Shown: positions 7,844 through 16,357 of the stretch, one piece after another
Layout: each line of letters opens with the position of its first letter
Position numbering within the stretch: the stretch's first letter is position 1
Source: Nonlabens spongiae
GTDB lineage: Bacteria; Bacteroidota; Bacteroidia; Flavobacteriales; Flavobacteriaceae
NCBI RefSeq assembly: GCF_002117125.1
Contig: NZ_CP019344.1
Span: forward strand, 2,322,501 to 2,386,500
Reading direction: 5' to 3'
DNA: 64,000 nt
Notes under the pieces: generated by a model
The model's input: only the letters and a program-made list of their open reading frames with translations
The model's database searches: none
Told to the model about the DNA's origin: nothing
Translations under genes and position numbers: made by a program

Positions 7844-7851
7844 TAACTTTG
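7844..7851 (+). promoter_or_regulatory. -7 box (TAACTTTG) for rbfA
   Basis: Matches TAnnTTTG and ends 4 bp before the rbfA ATG, implying a leaderless or nearly leaderless mRNA. No clear -33 TTG was found. Confidence 0.4.
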
Positions 7852-7855
7852 CACC

Positions 7856-8251
7856 ATGGAAGAAAGCAACAGACAGAAGAAAATTGCAGGGATATTGCAA
7901 GAAGATATGAGCTCCGTCATCCAAGAGGTGATGCGTAAAAACGGTGTCAAAAACCTGATCATATCTGTCACAAAGGTAACCGTGACACCTGATCTGGGCT
8001 ATGCAAAAGTCTTCCTTTCTGTTTTTCCGGCTGATAAAGCCAAGCAAATCGTCCAAGAAATCAAGGATATGAGCGGTCAGATCAGGCATGAGATCGCCAG
8101 CCGTGTGCGCCATCAGTTCCGTCGCATGCCAGAGCTACAATTTCACAACGATGACTCGCTGGAATACATGGACACCATCGACCGGGAGCTCAAAGGCGAA
8201 AACAATCCTATCGTGAATCCAGACATTCTACCCAGACGCAAAAAATCTTAG
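7856..8251 (+). CDS. rbfA: 30S ribosome-binding factor A
   Basis: A 131-aa KH-type factor that binds the pre-30S subunit and helps 16S rRNA 5' end maturation and cold adaptation. Family hallmarks are the N-terminal RQKKIAGILQEDMSSVIQE, the segment VTVTPDLGYAKVFLSVFP and the C-terminal RHQFRRMPELQFHNDDSLEYMD. Its TAG stop overlaps the GTG start of the downstream permease (TAGTG), so the two are translationally coupled. Confidence 0.95.
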   Translation: MEESNRQKKIAGILQEDMSSVIQEVMRKNGVKNLIISVTKVTVTPDLGYAKVFLSVFPADKAKQIVQEIKDMSGQIRHEIASRVRHQFRRMPELQFHNDDSLEYMDTIDRELKGENNPIVNPDILPRRKKS

Positions 8252-9471
8252 TGAATTTTTCCCTCTACATCGCTAGGCGCTACCTGGTTTCAAAAAATGG
8301 TCGCAACGCGATCAACATCATCAATATCCTCAGTTTCATCATCACGATCATCGGCACGACGGCGCTGTTTATCGTGCTTTCGGGATTTTCTGGACTCAAG
8401 GATTTCAGCACCAGTTTTTCCAGTTACTTTGATCCGGATCTCAGAGTATCCAGCTATGAGGGAAAGAGTGTGGAGGTTCCGCTTTCGCGAAAGCGAGATC
8501 TTCAACAAATACCGGGAGTCGAAGCGGTCAGTCTGACCATAGAAGAAAAGGTGTTCTTGAGTTATGAGGATAAAAATGAGATTGCATTCATAAAAGGAGT
8601 GGATGAGAGTTTTTCTCAAATCATCCCAACCGATTCTATTTTGCTCTATGGTACCTGGCTTACTGATAGTGATATGCAGATCGTAGCCGGTAGCGCGATT
8701 GCTTCAAAATTATCACTCACAGTCAGTAATTATGGATCGTTCTTACAAGTCATGGTTCCCAAACCGGGTCGTGGTGCCATTAACGAGCTGAACATTAACC
8801 GAGCTTTCATCTCAATGGATATGGTCGCTACGGGAATTTTCACGGTCAACGTGGAAAGCATCGATAGCAAATACATTTTTACCCGTCTCGACGCAGCGCA
8901 GAACCTGCTCAACTACCCTGAAGAAAAAGCTACTGCCGTAGAAATCAAACTCCTCCCAACAGCCAATGAGGATAAAGTGCGTGAGGAAATTGAAAAGTTA
9001 TTTGACGAGCAAGTCGTGATCAAGAATAAATACCAAATGAACGACGCGCTCTACAAGATGCTGAATTCTGAAAATCTTGCGGTGTATCTGATTTTTACTT
9101 TGGTATTGATTATTGCTTTGTTCAATGTCGTCGGGAGTATCATCATGATGATTTTGGACAAGAAAAAGAACCTCAAAACCCTGCTCGATCTAGGTGCAGA
9201 GGTTACTACCCTACGGAAGGTCTTCTTCATTCAAGGATCACTCATGACCGTTACTGGCGGAATCATAGGAATCGTGATAGGAACCTTTTTTGTGTATTCT
9301 CAGATCGAGTACCAGTACATCTATATTGCGCCAGGAATTCCCTATCCTTTTGCGTTGCAATGGGAAAACTTTGTCATCTCATTCATGACGATTGCCGTAT
9401 TAGGAATCATTGCTAGTTATATAGGCTCACGACGTATCAACGATCGCTTGCTGGCTCAGGCAAAACTATAA
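8251..9471 (+). CDS. FtsX/LolE-like ABC permease
   Basis: A 406-aa MacB/FtsX-type permease. An N-terminal membrane helix (FSLYIARRYLVSKNGRNAIN, then a hydrophobic run to about residue 47) leads into a large periplasmic domain (about residues 50-270). Three C-terminal helices follow, with the usual ILDKKKNLKTLLDLGA loop. This layout is that of LolC/LolE lipoprotein-release permeases. No ATPase is adjacent. The start is GTG, sharing its G with the rbfA stop. A GCTTTCGCGAAAGC copy encodes PLSRKRD in the periplasmic domain. Its 3' end overlaps convergent dusB by 16 bp. Confidence 0.85.
   Translation: MNFSLYIARRYLVSKNGRNAINIINILSFIITIIGTTALFIVLSGFSGLKDFSTSFSSYFDPDLRVSSYEGKSVEVPLSRKRDLQQIPGVEAVSLTIEEKVFLSYEDKNEIAFIKGVDESFSQIIPTDSILLYGTWLTDSDMQIVAGSAIASKLSLTVSNYGSFLQVMVPKPGRGAINELNINRAFISMDMVATGIFTVNVESIDSKYIFTRLDAAQNLLNYPEEKATAVEIKLLPTANEDKVREEIEKLFDEQVVIKNKYQMNDALYKMLNSENLAVYLIFTLVLIIALFNVVGSIIMMILDKKKNLKTLLDLGAEVTTLRKVFFIQGSLMTVTGGIIGIVIGTFFVYSQIEYQYIYIAPGIPYPFALQWENFVISFMTIAVLGIIASYIGSRRINDRLLAQAKL
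8481..8494. repeat. GCTTTCGCGAAAGC palindrome in the LolE-like gene
   Basis: Perfect copy read in the frame CTT TCG CGA AAG (LSRK). Confidence 0.9.
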
Positions 9472-10448
9472 TCACCAAATTCCTGTAGCACCTCATCAAA
9501 AGCAGCGAAAACTCCCTCAGGATCATCGCTGGTGACCATTTTCATGCGGTATTGTTTGAAGTTGGGAATACCTTTAAAGTAATTGGTATAATGGCGACGA
9601 GTTTCAAAAACGCCTAGTTGCTCACCTTTCCAGTCGATAGCCATTTGTAAGTGCCTACGGGCTACTTCTACACGTTCTTTCATCGTAGGTTTTTCCATGT
9701 GTGTGCCATTTTCAAAGAAGTGCTTCACCTCTCTAAAAAACCAGGGATAGCCTATACTGGCTCTACCTATCATCGCTCCATTCAGGCCATATTTGTCACG
9801 CATCTCGACAGCACGTTCAGGCGTGTTCACATCACCATTCCCAAAAACTGGAATGTGCATGCGTGGATTGTTCTTGACTTCGGCAATAGGTGCCCAATCG
9901 GCATCGCCTTTATACATCTGTGCGCGAGTACGACCATGAATGGAAATCGCTTTGATTCCTACATCCTGAAGGCGCTCGGCCACCTCAACGATTCTGATGT
10001 TATCGTGATCCCATCCAAGACGTGTTTTTACGGTTATGGGAAGTTTTGTGTGCTTTACCATGGCTTCGGTAAGAGAAACCATCAAATCAACATCCTTGAG
10101 AATTCCTGCACCGGCACCTTTAGAAACTACCTTTTTAACGGGACAACCAAAATTGATATCAATGATATCTGGATTAGTACGCTCCACAATCTCCACAGAC
10201 TGCAGCATAGAATCGAGATTCGCACCAAAAATTTGAATTCCCACAGGACGCTCCGTCTCGTAGATATCGAGCTTCATTGTGCTTTTTGCCGCATCGCGTA
10301 TGAGTCCTTCACTAGAGATAAATTCTGTGTAAACGACGTCAGCACCATTTTCCTTACACAACGTACGGAAAGGTGGATCGCTCACATCTTCCATAGGCGC
10401 AAGCAAAAGCGGGAAATCAGGCAATTCTATATCGGCAATCTTTACCAT
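9456..10448 (-). CDS. dusB: tRNA-dihydrouridine synthase, DusB type
   Basis: A 330-aa flavoenzyme that reduces uridine to dihydrouridine in tRNA D-loops. It has the FMN-binding TIM barrel: LAPMEDVSDPPFR at the N-terminus, catalytic Cys in DINFGCPVKKVVSKGAG (near residue 103), KTRLGWD, SIHGRTRAQMYKG and GNGDVNTPE. The C-terminal helical RNA-binding domain is present. It fits DusB, the form usual in Bacteroidota. A TACCTTTG box ends 4 bp before the start codon. Confidence 0.93.
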   Translation of the reverse strand: MVKIADIELPDFPLLLAPMEDVSDPPFRTLCKENGADVVYTEFISSEGLIRDAAKSTMKLDIYETERPVGIQIFGANLDSMLQSVEIVERTNPDIIDINFGCPVKKVVSKGAGAGILKDVDLMVSLTEAMVKHTKLPITVKTRLGWDHDNIRIVEVAERLQDVGIKAISIHGRTRAQMYKGDADWAPIAEVKNNPRMHIPVFGNGDVNTPERAVEMRDKYGLNGAMIGRASIGYPWFFREVKHFFENGTHMEKPTMKERVEVARRHLQMAIDWKGEQLGVFETRRHYTNYFKGIPNFKQYRMKMVTSDDPEGVFAAFDEVLQEFGDYSFA

Positions 10449-10452
10449 TTTG

Positions 10453-10460
10453 CAAAGGTA
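10453..10460 (-). promoter_or_regulatory. -7 box (TACCTTTG) for dusB
   Basis: Matches TAnnTTTG; only CAAA separates it from the ATG, implying a leaderless mRNA. Confidence 0.42.
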
Positions 10461-10510
10461 GCTTATGATTTGAATTTAAAATAAAGAGTTTCTGTATCCC
10501 AAAAAAAGCT

Positions 10511-11041
10511 TCAGGGCTTTTCTCTTACTCCATCGAGAAGCTTCTCATTTAATCGTTCATCAGAATCTGCTGAAGATTTATGCAACACAGATATGTCACC
10601 CGTGGATTCTAGAACCACCGCAAACACCTGATCGAAATTCAGCACATTTGCCTCGCGCAGTTTGGCAATAAGCTGAGTTCTTTCAATGCGGCCATGTGCA
10701 AGATTGTCTTCGAGAATTTCATTTCCTTTCATCAATAAAAGAGGTTTGTTTGATATAGCACTGCTCAATGCTGGTATTTTGCGTTGAAGAAATGAGAAAA
10801 TCCAAGTAAGAAGTAATAAACTGCCTATCGCCACACTTCCATAAACTATGGATGTTTTACTCGTTAATGTAGAGGATATAATGCTACCTATCGCAACAGT
10901 AAAGGCAAAATCATAAGCGGTAAACTTTGCAAATGACCTTAATCCAATAATTCTTGTAAAAACAATTACAACAATAAATATTAAGAAACTGCCCACTAAG
11001 GTTTCCCACAACGGGTCACCACTTTTGTATATCCAATCCAT
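10511..11041 (-). CDS. DUF421 (YetF-like) membrane protein
   Basis: A 176-aa protein with three N-terminal membrane helices (about residues 13-33, 40-60, 66-85) followed by a soluble cytoplasmic domain. It has the DUF421 features RIIGLRSFAKFTAYDFAFTVAIGSI and KPLLLMKGNEILEDNL...REANV. Function is unknown; related proteins occur in spore and stress contexts in Firmicutes. It stands alone between dusB and a 400-bp gap. Confidence 0.85.
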   Translation of the reverse strand: MDWIYKSGDPLWETLVGSFLIFIVVIVFTRIIGLRSFAKFTAYDFAFTVAIGSIISSTLTSKTSIVYGSVAIGSLLLLTWIFSFLQRKIPALSSAISNKPLLLMKGNEILEDNLAHGRIERTQLIAKLREANVLNFDQVFAVVLESTGDISVLHKSSADSDERLNEKLLDGVREKP

Positions 11042-11442
11042 GTTTTTTGATTTAGAACCCTAAACTAGTTTAAATCAAAATGGATTAGTTATAAGACTAT
11101 GGTAAATAGTGTGTTCTGAAAACAGAACTTCATGTAAAGAAAATCGCATTTTCTTATCACGTTTCGATAACGTGTAAAGATTTTTCAATTTTCTTTACAC
11201 GTTGTGTGATGATTTGAGGAGTCGCTGTGAACTTAAGGTCGTAATTGCAAAGGTTTTGAATCAGAGATCAGAAACGACAAAGTTTTAATTCTATCTCGAT
11301 TGTGCCACTGTGTGCTACTGGTCCATTTAAACTAGAGCTTATTTTCCTTAGAAAAGTCCGCCAGTCATCGTGCAACCCACGGTTGGTGAAAAGCGGTTAA
11401 AACAAACGGTCAAGAGCTATTCTGAATTCAACTTTCTGAATT
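11042..11442. other. Gene-free 400-bp interval between the DUF421 gene and glyS
   Basis: No coding frame looks real. It contains a strong hairpin (11169-11203) and otherwise plain AT-rich sequence. Confidence 0.6.
11169..11203. repeat. Intergenic hairpin with a 12-bp stem
   Basis: AACGTGTAAAGA pairs perfectly with TCTTTACACGTT across an 11-nt T-rich loop. It sits 100-240 bp from either gene, so it is not an obvious terminator of one of them. Confidence 0.6.
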
Positions 11443-12987
11443 CTAAATTCGCTGGAGCCATTCCTTCATACTTACTCGACTTTCCAGATAGTTTCTGAGA
11501 TCTTTAATCGCAACGCGCTCCTGCGTCATGCTATCTCGATCACGTACGGTAACCGCTTGATCTTCTTTGGTATCGTGATCGATTGTAACACAGTAAGGCG
11601 TTCCAGCCGCATCTTGTCTACGGTAGCGACGGCCTATAGCGTCTTTTTCATCGTACTGAACCTTGAGAGACCACTTGAGATCGTCTATAATTTCTTGAGC
11701 GATTTCTGGGAGTCCATCTTTCTTTAGCAAGGGTAAGATTGCTGCTTTTACCGGTGCTAACACCGCAGGAATTTTCAGAACGGTACGCTCGCTCCCATCT
11801 TCTAACTGCTCATCTTCCAGAGCGCTTGAGAAAACGGCAAGGAACATCCTATCCAAACCTATAGAAGTCTCGATCACGTAAGGAACGTAGTTTTTATTTT
11901 CCTCATGATCAAAAAACTGCAACTTTTTGCCACTGTGCTCCTCGTGTGCCTTGAGGTCAAAATCAGTTCTAGAGTGAATTCCTTCCAGCTCTTTAAAACC
12001 AAACGGGAAATCAAACTCAATATCTGTCGCGGCGTTTGCGTAGTGGGCAAGCTTCTCATGATCGTGGAAACGATACAGTTTTTCATCGATTCCCAGCGAT
12101 TTGTGCCATGCCATGCGCTTTTCCTTCCATACCTCAAACCATTCCAACTCTGTACCAGGTTTTACAAAGTATTGCATCTCCATCTGTTCAAACTCCCGCT
12201 GGCGGAAGATAAACTGACGCGCTACGATCTCATTCCTGAACGCCTTACCAGTTTGAGCGATCCCAAATGGAATCTTCATCCTACCCGTTTTCTGAACATT
12301 CAAGAAATTGACAAAAATTCCTTGGGCCGTTTCTGGTCTCAAATAAAGATCTGTTGCGGTATCTGCGCTGGCACCTAGTTTTGTACCAAACATGAGATTA
12401 AACTGGCGCACATCGGTCCAGTTTTTTGATCCAGTTTCTGGATCTGCAATTCCCAGTTCTTCGATGAGTGCCTTCACTCCTGCTAGATCTTCTGCCTCCA
12501 GCAAACGAGCGAGTCGCTCCACAGGTTCCTGAGCTTTTTTGAGATATCCCATCACTCGCGGATTAGTCTCACGATACATATCTGCATCAAAAGAGTCGCC
12601 AAATCGCTTTGCAGCCTTTGCCACTTCTTTTTCGGCTTTTTGACGGTATTTTTCTGCGTAGTCTTCTACCAGCACATCAGCGCGGTAGCGTTTTTTACTG
12701 TCTTTATTATCGATCAAAGGATCATTGAAGGCATCCACGTGACCGCTCGCCTTCCAGGTCGTAGGATGCATAAAGATGGCTGCATCTATTCCCACAATAT
12801 CCTGGTTGAGCTGTGTCATCGCGCGCCACCAGTATTCACGTATGTTGCGCTTGAGCTCAGCACCATTCTGACCGTAGTCATAGACCGCTTGTAATCCATC
12901 GTAGATTTCGCTGGACTGGAACACATAACCGTATTCCTTTGCGTGTGAGAGTACCTTCTTGAACTTGTCTTGATTGTTATTTGCCAT
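11443..12987 (-). CDS. glyS: Glycyl-tRNA synthetase, single-chain class II
   Basis: A 514-aa dimeric-type glycyl-tRNA synthetase that charges tRNA-Gly with glycine. It shows the class II motifs YLRPETAQGIFVNF (near residue 217), FRNEIVARQFIFRQREFEQMEMQYF (motif 2) and ETSIGLDRMFLAV (motif 3). The C-terminal anticodon-binding domain starts near residue 410. It is the eukaryote/archaea-like GlyQS-independent form common in Bacteroidota. A TATTTTTG box ends 5 bp before the ATG; no T-box leader is seen. Confidence 0.96.
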   Translation of the reverse strand: MANNNQDKFKKVLSHAKEYGYVFQSSEIYDGLQAVYDYGQNGAELKRNIREYWWRAMTQLNQDIVGIDAAIFMHPTTWKASGHVDAFNDPLIDNKDSKKRYRADVLVEDYAEKYRQKAEKEVAKAAKRFGDSFDADMYRETNPRVMGYLKKAQEPVERLARLLEAEDLAGVKALIEELGIADPETGSKNWTDVRQFNLMFGTKLGASADTATDLYLRPETAQGIFVNFLNVQKTGRMKIPFGIAQTGKAFRNEIVARQFIFRQREFEQMEMQYFVKPGTELEWFEVWKEKRMAWHKSLGIDEKLYRFHDHEKLAHYANAATDIEFDFPFGFKELEGIHSRTDFDLKAHEEHSGKKLQFFDHEENKNYVPYVIETSIGLDRMFLAVFSSALEDEQLEDGSERTVLKIPAVLAPVKAAILPLLKKDGLPEIAQEIIDDLKWSLKVQYDEKDAIGRRYRRQDAAGTPYCVTIDHDTKEDQAVTVRDRDSMTQERVAIKDLRNYLESRVSMKEWLQRI

Positions 12988-12992
12988 AGCCG

Positions 12993-13000
12993 CAAAAATA
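12993..13000 (-). promoter_or_regulatory. -7 box (TATTTTTG) for glyS
   Basis: Matches TAnnTTTG and ends 5 bp before the start codon. Confidence 0.4.
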
Positions 13001-13040
13001 GAAAAAGCTGTTGCTTGAGAAGATGATTATTGAATATTTC

Positions 13041-13054
13041 GCTTTCGCGAAAGC
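13041..13054. repeat. GCTTTCGCGAAAGC palindrome, intergenic
   Basis: Perfect copy between glyS and the coiled-coil protein gene, 9 bp from the latter's stop codon. Confidence 0.9.
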
Positions 13055-13063
13055 GAGATATCT

Positions 13064-13945
13064 CTACCTAAGCGATACCACTTGAGTGGCTAGTCTTTCA
13101 CTATCCCTAAAAAGGTTGATGCGGTAATTTCCTGACTCTCGCATTTCTTTAGGCAGATCGATCATTTCACAAATCTTAAGTTCCTCACCTTTATAGTTGA
13201 ACTGGACTTCTTTTGAATAAGTGAGTTCTTGATCGCCAAATTTGATCTTCTTCCTTGCACCTACCACATTGTTTTCTGGATTGATGATTTGAAGATAAAG
13301 GGTCTGAACTCCTTGTTCTGCAAGAGTGTTGTTTGGCAAGGTGAAGCAAGTGTTCAAAGCATCCACTCTACGTGCGCGGTCGTTTTCTACCTGTCTTCCC
13401 GAGCTGCGTACAATATAGGATTTGGTCTCAAAGTTTACCGGCATCAGTACTGCCGCTTTATTCATGTTGTCTGTGAGCATGTTAATGGAATCGCTCTTTT
13501 TGATACTGGTAATGACCTCTGTGTTGAGAACTTGAAGTGTACTGTCGTTTTTAGCAACCAGCTGGGCATTTTCACTTTTTAGAACGGCAAGTTCTTCTCT
13601 CAACTCGTCCCTTTCCACCTTGATTTTGGCAAACTCACGACGCAGTTTTGCGAGTAATTCAACGCTTCCCTCAAGCCTGTCCACACTGTCGACTAATCTA
13701 TTGATGCGCTCGCGGGCGTCTTCAAGATCGTTTGAAAGTAATGTTCCTTTTTCAAGCTCTAGGGCATATTCATTTGAAATATTGTCCAGCTCCTTTTGAA
13801 TTTCCATCTTCTCGTCAGTCAGCGCTTCCATGATATCCTCATTTTCATTAAATGTGGAATAGCTCCAGATGGCAAGAGCGGCGAGCATAAGAATAAGTAC
13901 CACTACAAGAACTTTGTAAATACGATTATCGCTGGAAGATGTCAT
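13064..13945 (-). CDS. Membrane-anchored coiled-coil protein
   Basis: A 293-aa protein with one N-terminal membrane helix (about residues 10-27, VLVVVLILMLAALAIW). A long heptad-rich coiled coil follows (about residues 35-150, rich in Glu/Leu/Lys), then a compact beta-rich C-terminal domain of about 130 residues. The topology suggests a periplasmic coil presenting a globular domain. I recognise no family with a known role. A TACTTTTG box (13968-13975) lies 22 bp upstream of the ATG. Confidence 0.75.
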   Translation of the reverse strand: MTSSSDNRIYKVLVVVLILMLAALAIWSYSTFNENEDIMEALTDEKMEIQKELDNISNEYALELEKGTLLSNDLEDARERINRLVDSVDRLEGSVELLAKLRREFAKIKVERDELREELAVLKSENAQLVAKNDSTLQVLNTEVITSIKKSDSINMLTDNMNKAAVLMPVNFETKSYIVRSSGRQVENDRARRVDALNTCFTLPNNTLAEQGVQTLYLQIINPENNVVGARKKIKFGDQELTYSKEVQFNYKGEELKICEMIDLPKEMRESGNYRINLFRDSERLATQVVSLR

Positions 13946-13967
13946 GCGTGATCTTTTTATATTTATA

Positions 13968-13975
13968 CAAAAGTA
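13968..13975 (-). promoter_or_regulatory. -7 box (TACTTTTG) for the coiled-coil gene
   Basis: Matches TAnnTTTG at an ordinary 22-bp distance from the ATG. Confidence 0.4.
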
Positions 13976-13981
13976 AGAATT

Positions 13982-14686
13982 TTGATCGCGCTCATAAAGA
14001 ACTCATTCAGTGACCTGATGCACCTCTTTTATCCTGAGGTTTGTCAAGGTTGCAGCACTTCGCTTTTTAAAGGTGAAAATGTGTTGTGTTTTACTTGTAA
14101 GGCTCAGCTGCCTATCGCATATCAACATCTAGATGCAGATGACAAGGTCAAGGAACTTTTTTATGGGCGTACTGAAATTGCTCATGCTCGTAGTTTGTTT
14201 TTCTATGAAAAAATCGGGATTGTCCAGCAGCTGACCCATGCGTTAAAATATCAGGGACAAGAACAAATAAGCAGCTACTTGGGTAAAATGATGTCTGAAC
14301 ACATGAAAACTGACCCGGGATTTCAAAAAGTGACTCATGTGCTCCCAGTTCCTGTGCACCCCAAACGCTTGAAGAAACGCGGCTATAATCAGGTGGATGG
14401 TTTTGGAAAAGAGATCGCAAAAGCCCTTAATGCCAAATATTTACCGAACCTACTCGTTAAGACTAAAAATACAATCAATCAGGCCAAGCTGGGTCAGGTG
14501 AAACGTAGTGATGAAACTAAATCTATCTACACTTTGAATGAACCGGAACGAATTCCTGAAGGTACGCACCTTCTCATCGTAGATGACGTTATCACAACGG
14601 GAACTACTTTAAGCTTATGTACTCGCGAGCTGCAAAACATTCAAGGTATCAAACTTTACGTAGCCACTATGTCAATATCTATTTAA
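13982..14686 (+). CDS. ComF family protein (phosphoribosyltransferase-like)
   Basis: A 234-aa ComFC-type protein involved in DNA uptake or handling of incoming DNA in competent bacteria. An N-terminal zinc-ribbon has CQGC and CFTC pairs (residues 21-39). A phosphoribosyltransferase fold follows, with the PRPP motif LLIVDDVITTGTT near residue 200 and KKRGYNQVDGFGKEIAKAL near residue 132. The chosen start is TTG at 13982, because it gives the usual dozen residues before the zinc pair; an ATG at 14018 is the alternative. Confidence 0.85.
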   Translation: MIALIKNSFSDLMHLFYPEVCQGCSTSLFKGENVLCFTCKAQLPIAYQHLDADDKVKELFYGRTEIAHARSLFFYEKIGIVQQLTHALKYQGQEQISSYLGKMMSEHMKTDPGFQKVTHVLPVPVHPKRLKKRGYNQVDGFGKEIAKALNAKYLPNLLVKTKNTINQAKLGQVKRSDETKSIYTLNEPERIPEGTHLLIVDDVITTGTTLSLCTRELQNIQGIKLYVATMSISI

Positions 14687-14731
14687 GCCAGCTAACCGCA
14701 ATTAAATTCAAGACCTTAACTTGCACTTGAA

Positions 14732-16357
14732 ATGAAAAATGTGAAAAAGAATCTAGCTTTTCTATCCAGCGTTGCATTAATGATGCTCCTGCTGGTGCAA
14801 TGTGCCAAAAGAGGTAGTCCCAGCGGCGGTCCCATAGATGAATTGCCGCCTATAATTGTGAGTGTTTATCCTGAAAACTATTCTACCAATTTTGAAGCAA
14901 AGGAAATCACCATTAGATTTAACGAGTACATTAAATTTAAAGATCTGCGCAAGCAACTGGTCATTTCTCCCCCCATGGAATATCCGCCTATTATTTTGCC
15001 TCAAGGTGGTGTAGGAAAAGAAATTACGATACGTATTCAAGATACCTTACTAGAAAATACAACGTATGTGATCAATTTTGGCCAAAGCGTGGTGGATAAT
15101 AATGAAGGAAATCCCTATCCGTTTTTGAAATATGTATTTAGTACGGGTGATTATGTAGATTCCTTGAAACTCAAAGGACAAATCAAAAATGTACTTGAAT
15201 TTGAAACCGACGAATTTGTAAATGTATTGCTTTACGAGTTGGACTCTACCTACACTGACAGTGCCGTCTTCAAAGAGCAGCCGCGCTACATTCTTAATAC
15301 GCTGGATAGCTTGACCACATTCACCATGGAAAACCTCAAAGAGGGAACTTATCAAATGGTGGCACTCAAAGAGGAAAACAGCGATTATAGATACGATCCT
15401 TCTAGAGAGAAAATAGGTTTCTATCCAGAACCTATTACACTACCTTCTGATGAAACCTACGTTATCAATTTGTACAAACAAAATTTAGATGCAGAAATTG
15501 AAAATGCCAAGCATGTTTCTGAATTTAGAATCGACGTAGGTTATAAAGGGTACTTAGATAGTTTGAAAATCGAGCCGGTCGATAAAAATTTACTTTATGA
15601 AAGCCGTATCACCAAACTAGACGCCACTGACACTTTGCAATATTGGTTAAAGCCAATACCTCAAGTCGACACCTTGAGACTTAATGCGTCTCTGGGAAAT
15701 TTTCAAGAAGAGTTCAAGGTCACGATTAAAGACAGTTTAAAAATCGACACTCTGAGTATCAATTCAAAAGCAAACGATTATCAAAAAAAGTTTTTCAAGA
15801 ATGGGTCTATAATTTCAGCTACCACACCTATTGAATCTGTAAATGAAAATTTATTTGAGGTGATTGATAAAGACAGTACAGCTGTTCCTTTTACTTTGAA
15901 AATCGACAGTTTGAGAAATTTTGTACAAATCGATTACAAAGAAGAAGAGAGCCAGCGCTACCAGATGAAAGTCTTCCCAGGCGCCATCACCGATTTTTAC
16001 GGATCAACCAATAAAGACACTTTAAGCCTGAATCAAGTCACCAAGGCAAATAAAGAATTTGGAAATATTTATATCCAGACAACTAATGGAGAAGAATTTC
16101 CCGTCATTGTCCAAATCGTCACCAAAGATTTAAAAGTCGTTGCGCAGGAAGTGATTTCTACTAACAAAGAAATCGCTTTTGAATTGATGAACCCCAATAC
16201 CTATTATATCAGGTGGATTTATGATACCAATAAAAATGGACGCTACGACCCTGGGAATATTCTCAACCGCGAGCAACCAGAACGGATTCAATATTTAAGG
16301 AAGGAAATCAATTTAAAGCCAAATTGGGACGTAAATGAGATTATAAGTCTAGAGTAA
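14732..16357 (+). CDS. Lipoprotein with Big_5 (SbsA Ig-like) N-terminal domain
   Basis: A 541-aa surface or periplasmic lipoprotein. The signal peptide ends in LLVQC (Cys24). It is followed directly by a Big_5-type Ig domain (about residues 35-145: GGPIDELPPIIVSVYPEN...ITIRFNEYI...VINFGQSV). The remainder is beta-rich. A calcium-loop-like DTNKNGRYDPGN lies near the C-terminus. Many Flavobacteriia encode one such protein; its role is unknown. It overlaps the convergent amidase gene by 17 bp. Confidence 0.8.
   Translation: MKNVKKNLAFLSSVALMMLLLVQCAKRGSPSGGPIDELPPIIVSVYPENYSTNFEAKEITIRFNEYIKFKDLRKQLVISPPMEYPPIILPQGGVGKEITIRIQDTLLENTTYVINFGQSVVDNNEGNPYPFLKYVFSTGDYVDSLKLKGQIKNVLEFETDEFVNVLLYELDSTYTDSAVFKEQPRYILNTLDSLTTFTMENLKEGTYQMVALKEENSDYRYDPSREKIGFYPEPITLPSDETYVINLYKQNLDAEIENAKHVSEFRIDVGYKGYLDSLKIEPVDKNLLYESRITKLDATDTLQYWLKPIPQVDTLRLNASLGNFQEEFKVTIKDSLKIDTLSINSKANDYQKKFFKNGSIISATTPIESVNENLFEVIDKDSTAVPFTLKIDSLRNFVQIDYKEEESQRYQMKVFPGAITDFYGSTNKDTLSLNQVTKANKEFGNIYIQTTNGEEFPVIVQIVTKDLKVVAQEVISTNKEIAFELMNPNTYYIRWIYDTNKNGRYDPGNILNREQPERIQYLRKEINLKPNWDVNEIISLE

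Noticed and set aside
9651..10484. 277-codon open frame on the plus strand across dusB
   Set aside because: It is the antisense of a well-conserved dusB, has no start context and reads as low-complexity His/Cys/Phe-rich sequence. A shadow frame.
11905..12378. 157-codon plus-strand frame in glyS
   Set aside because: Antisense to strongly conserved catalytic motifs of glycyl-tRNA synthetase.
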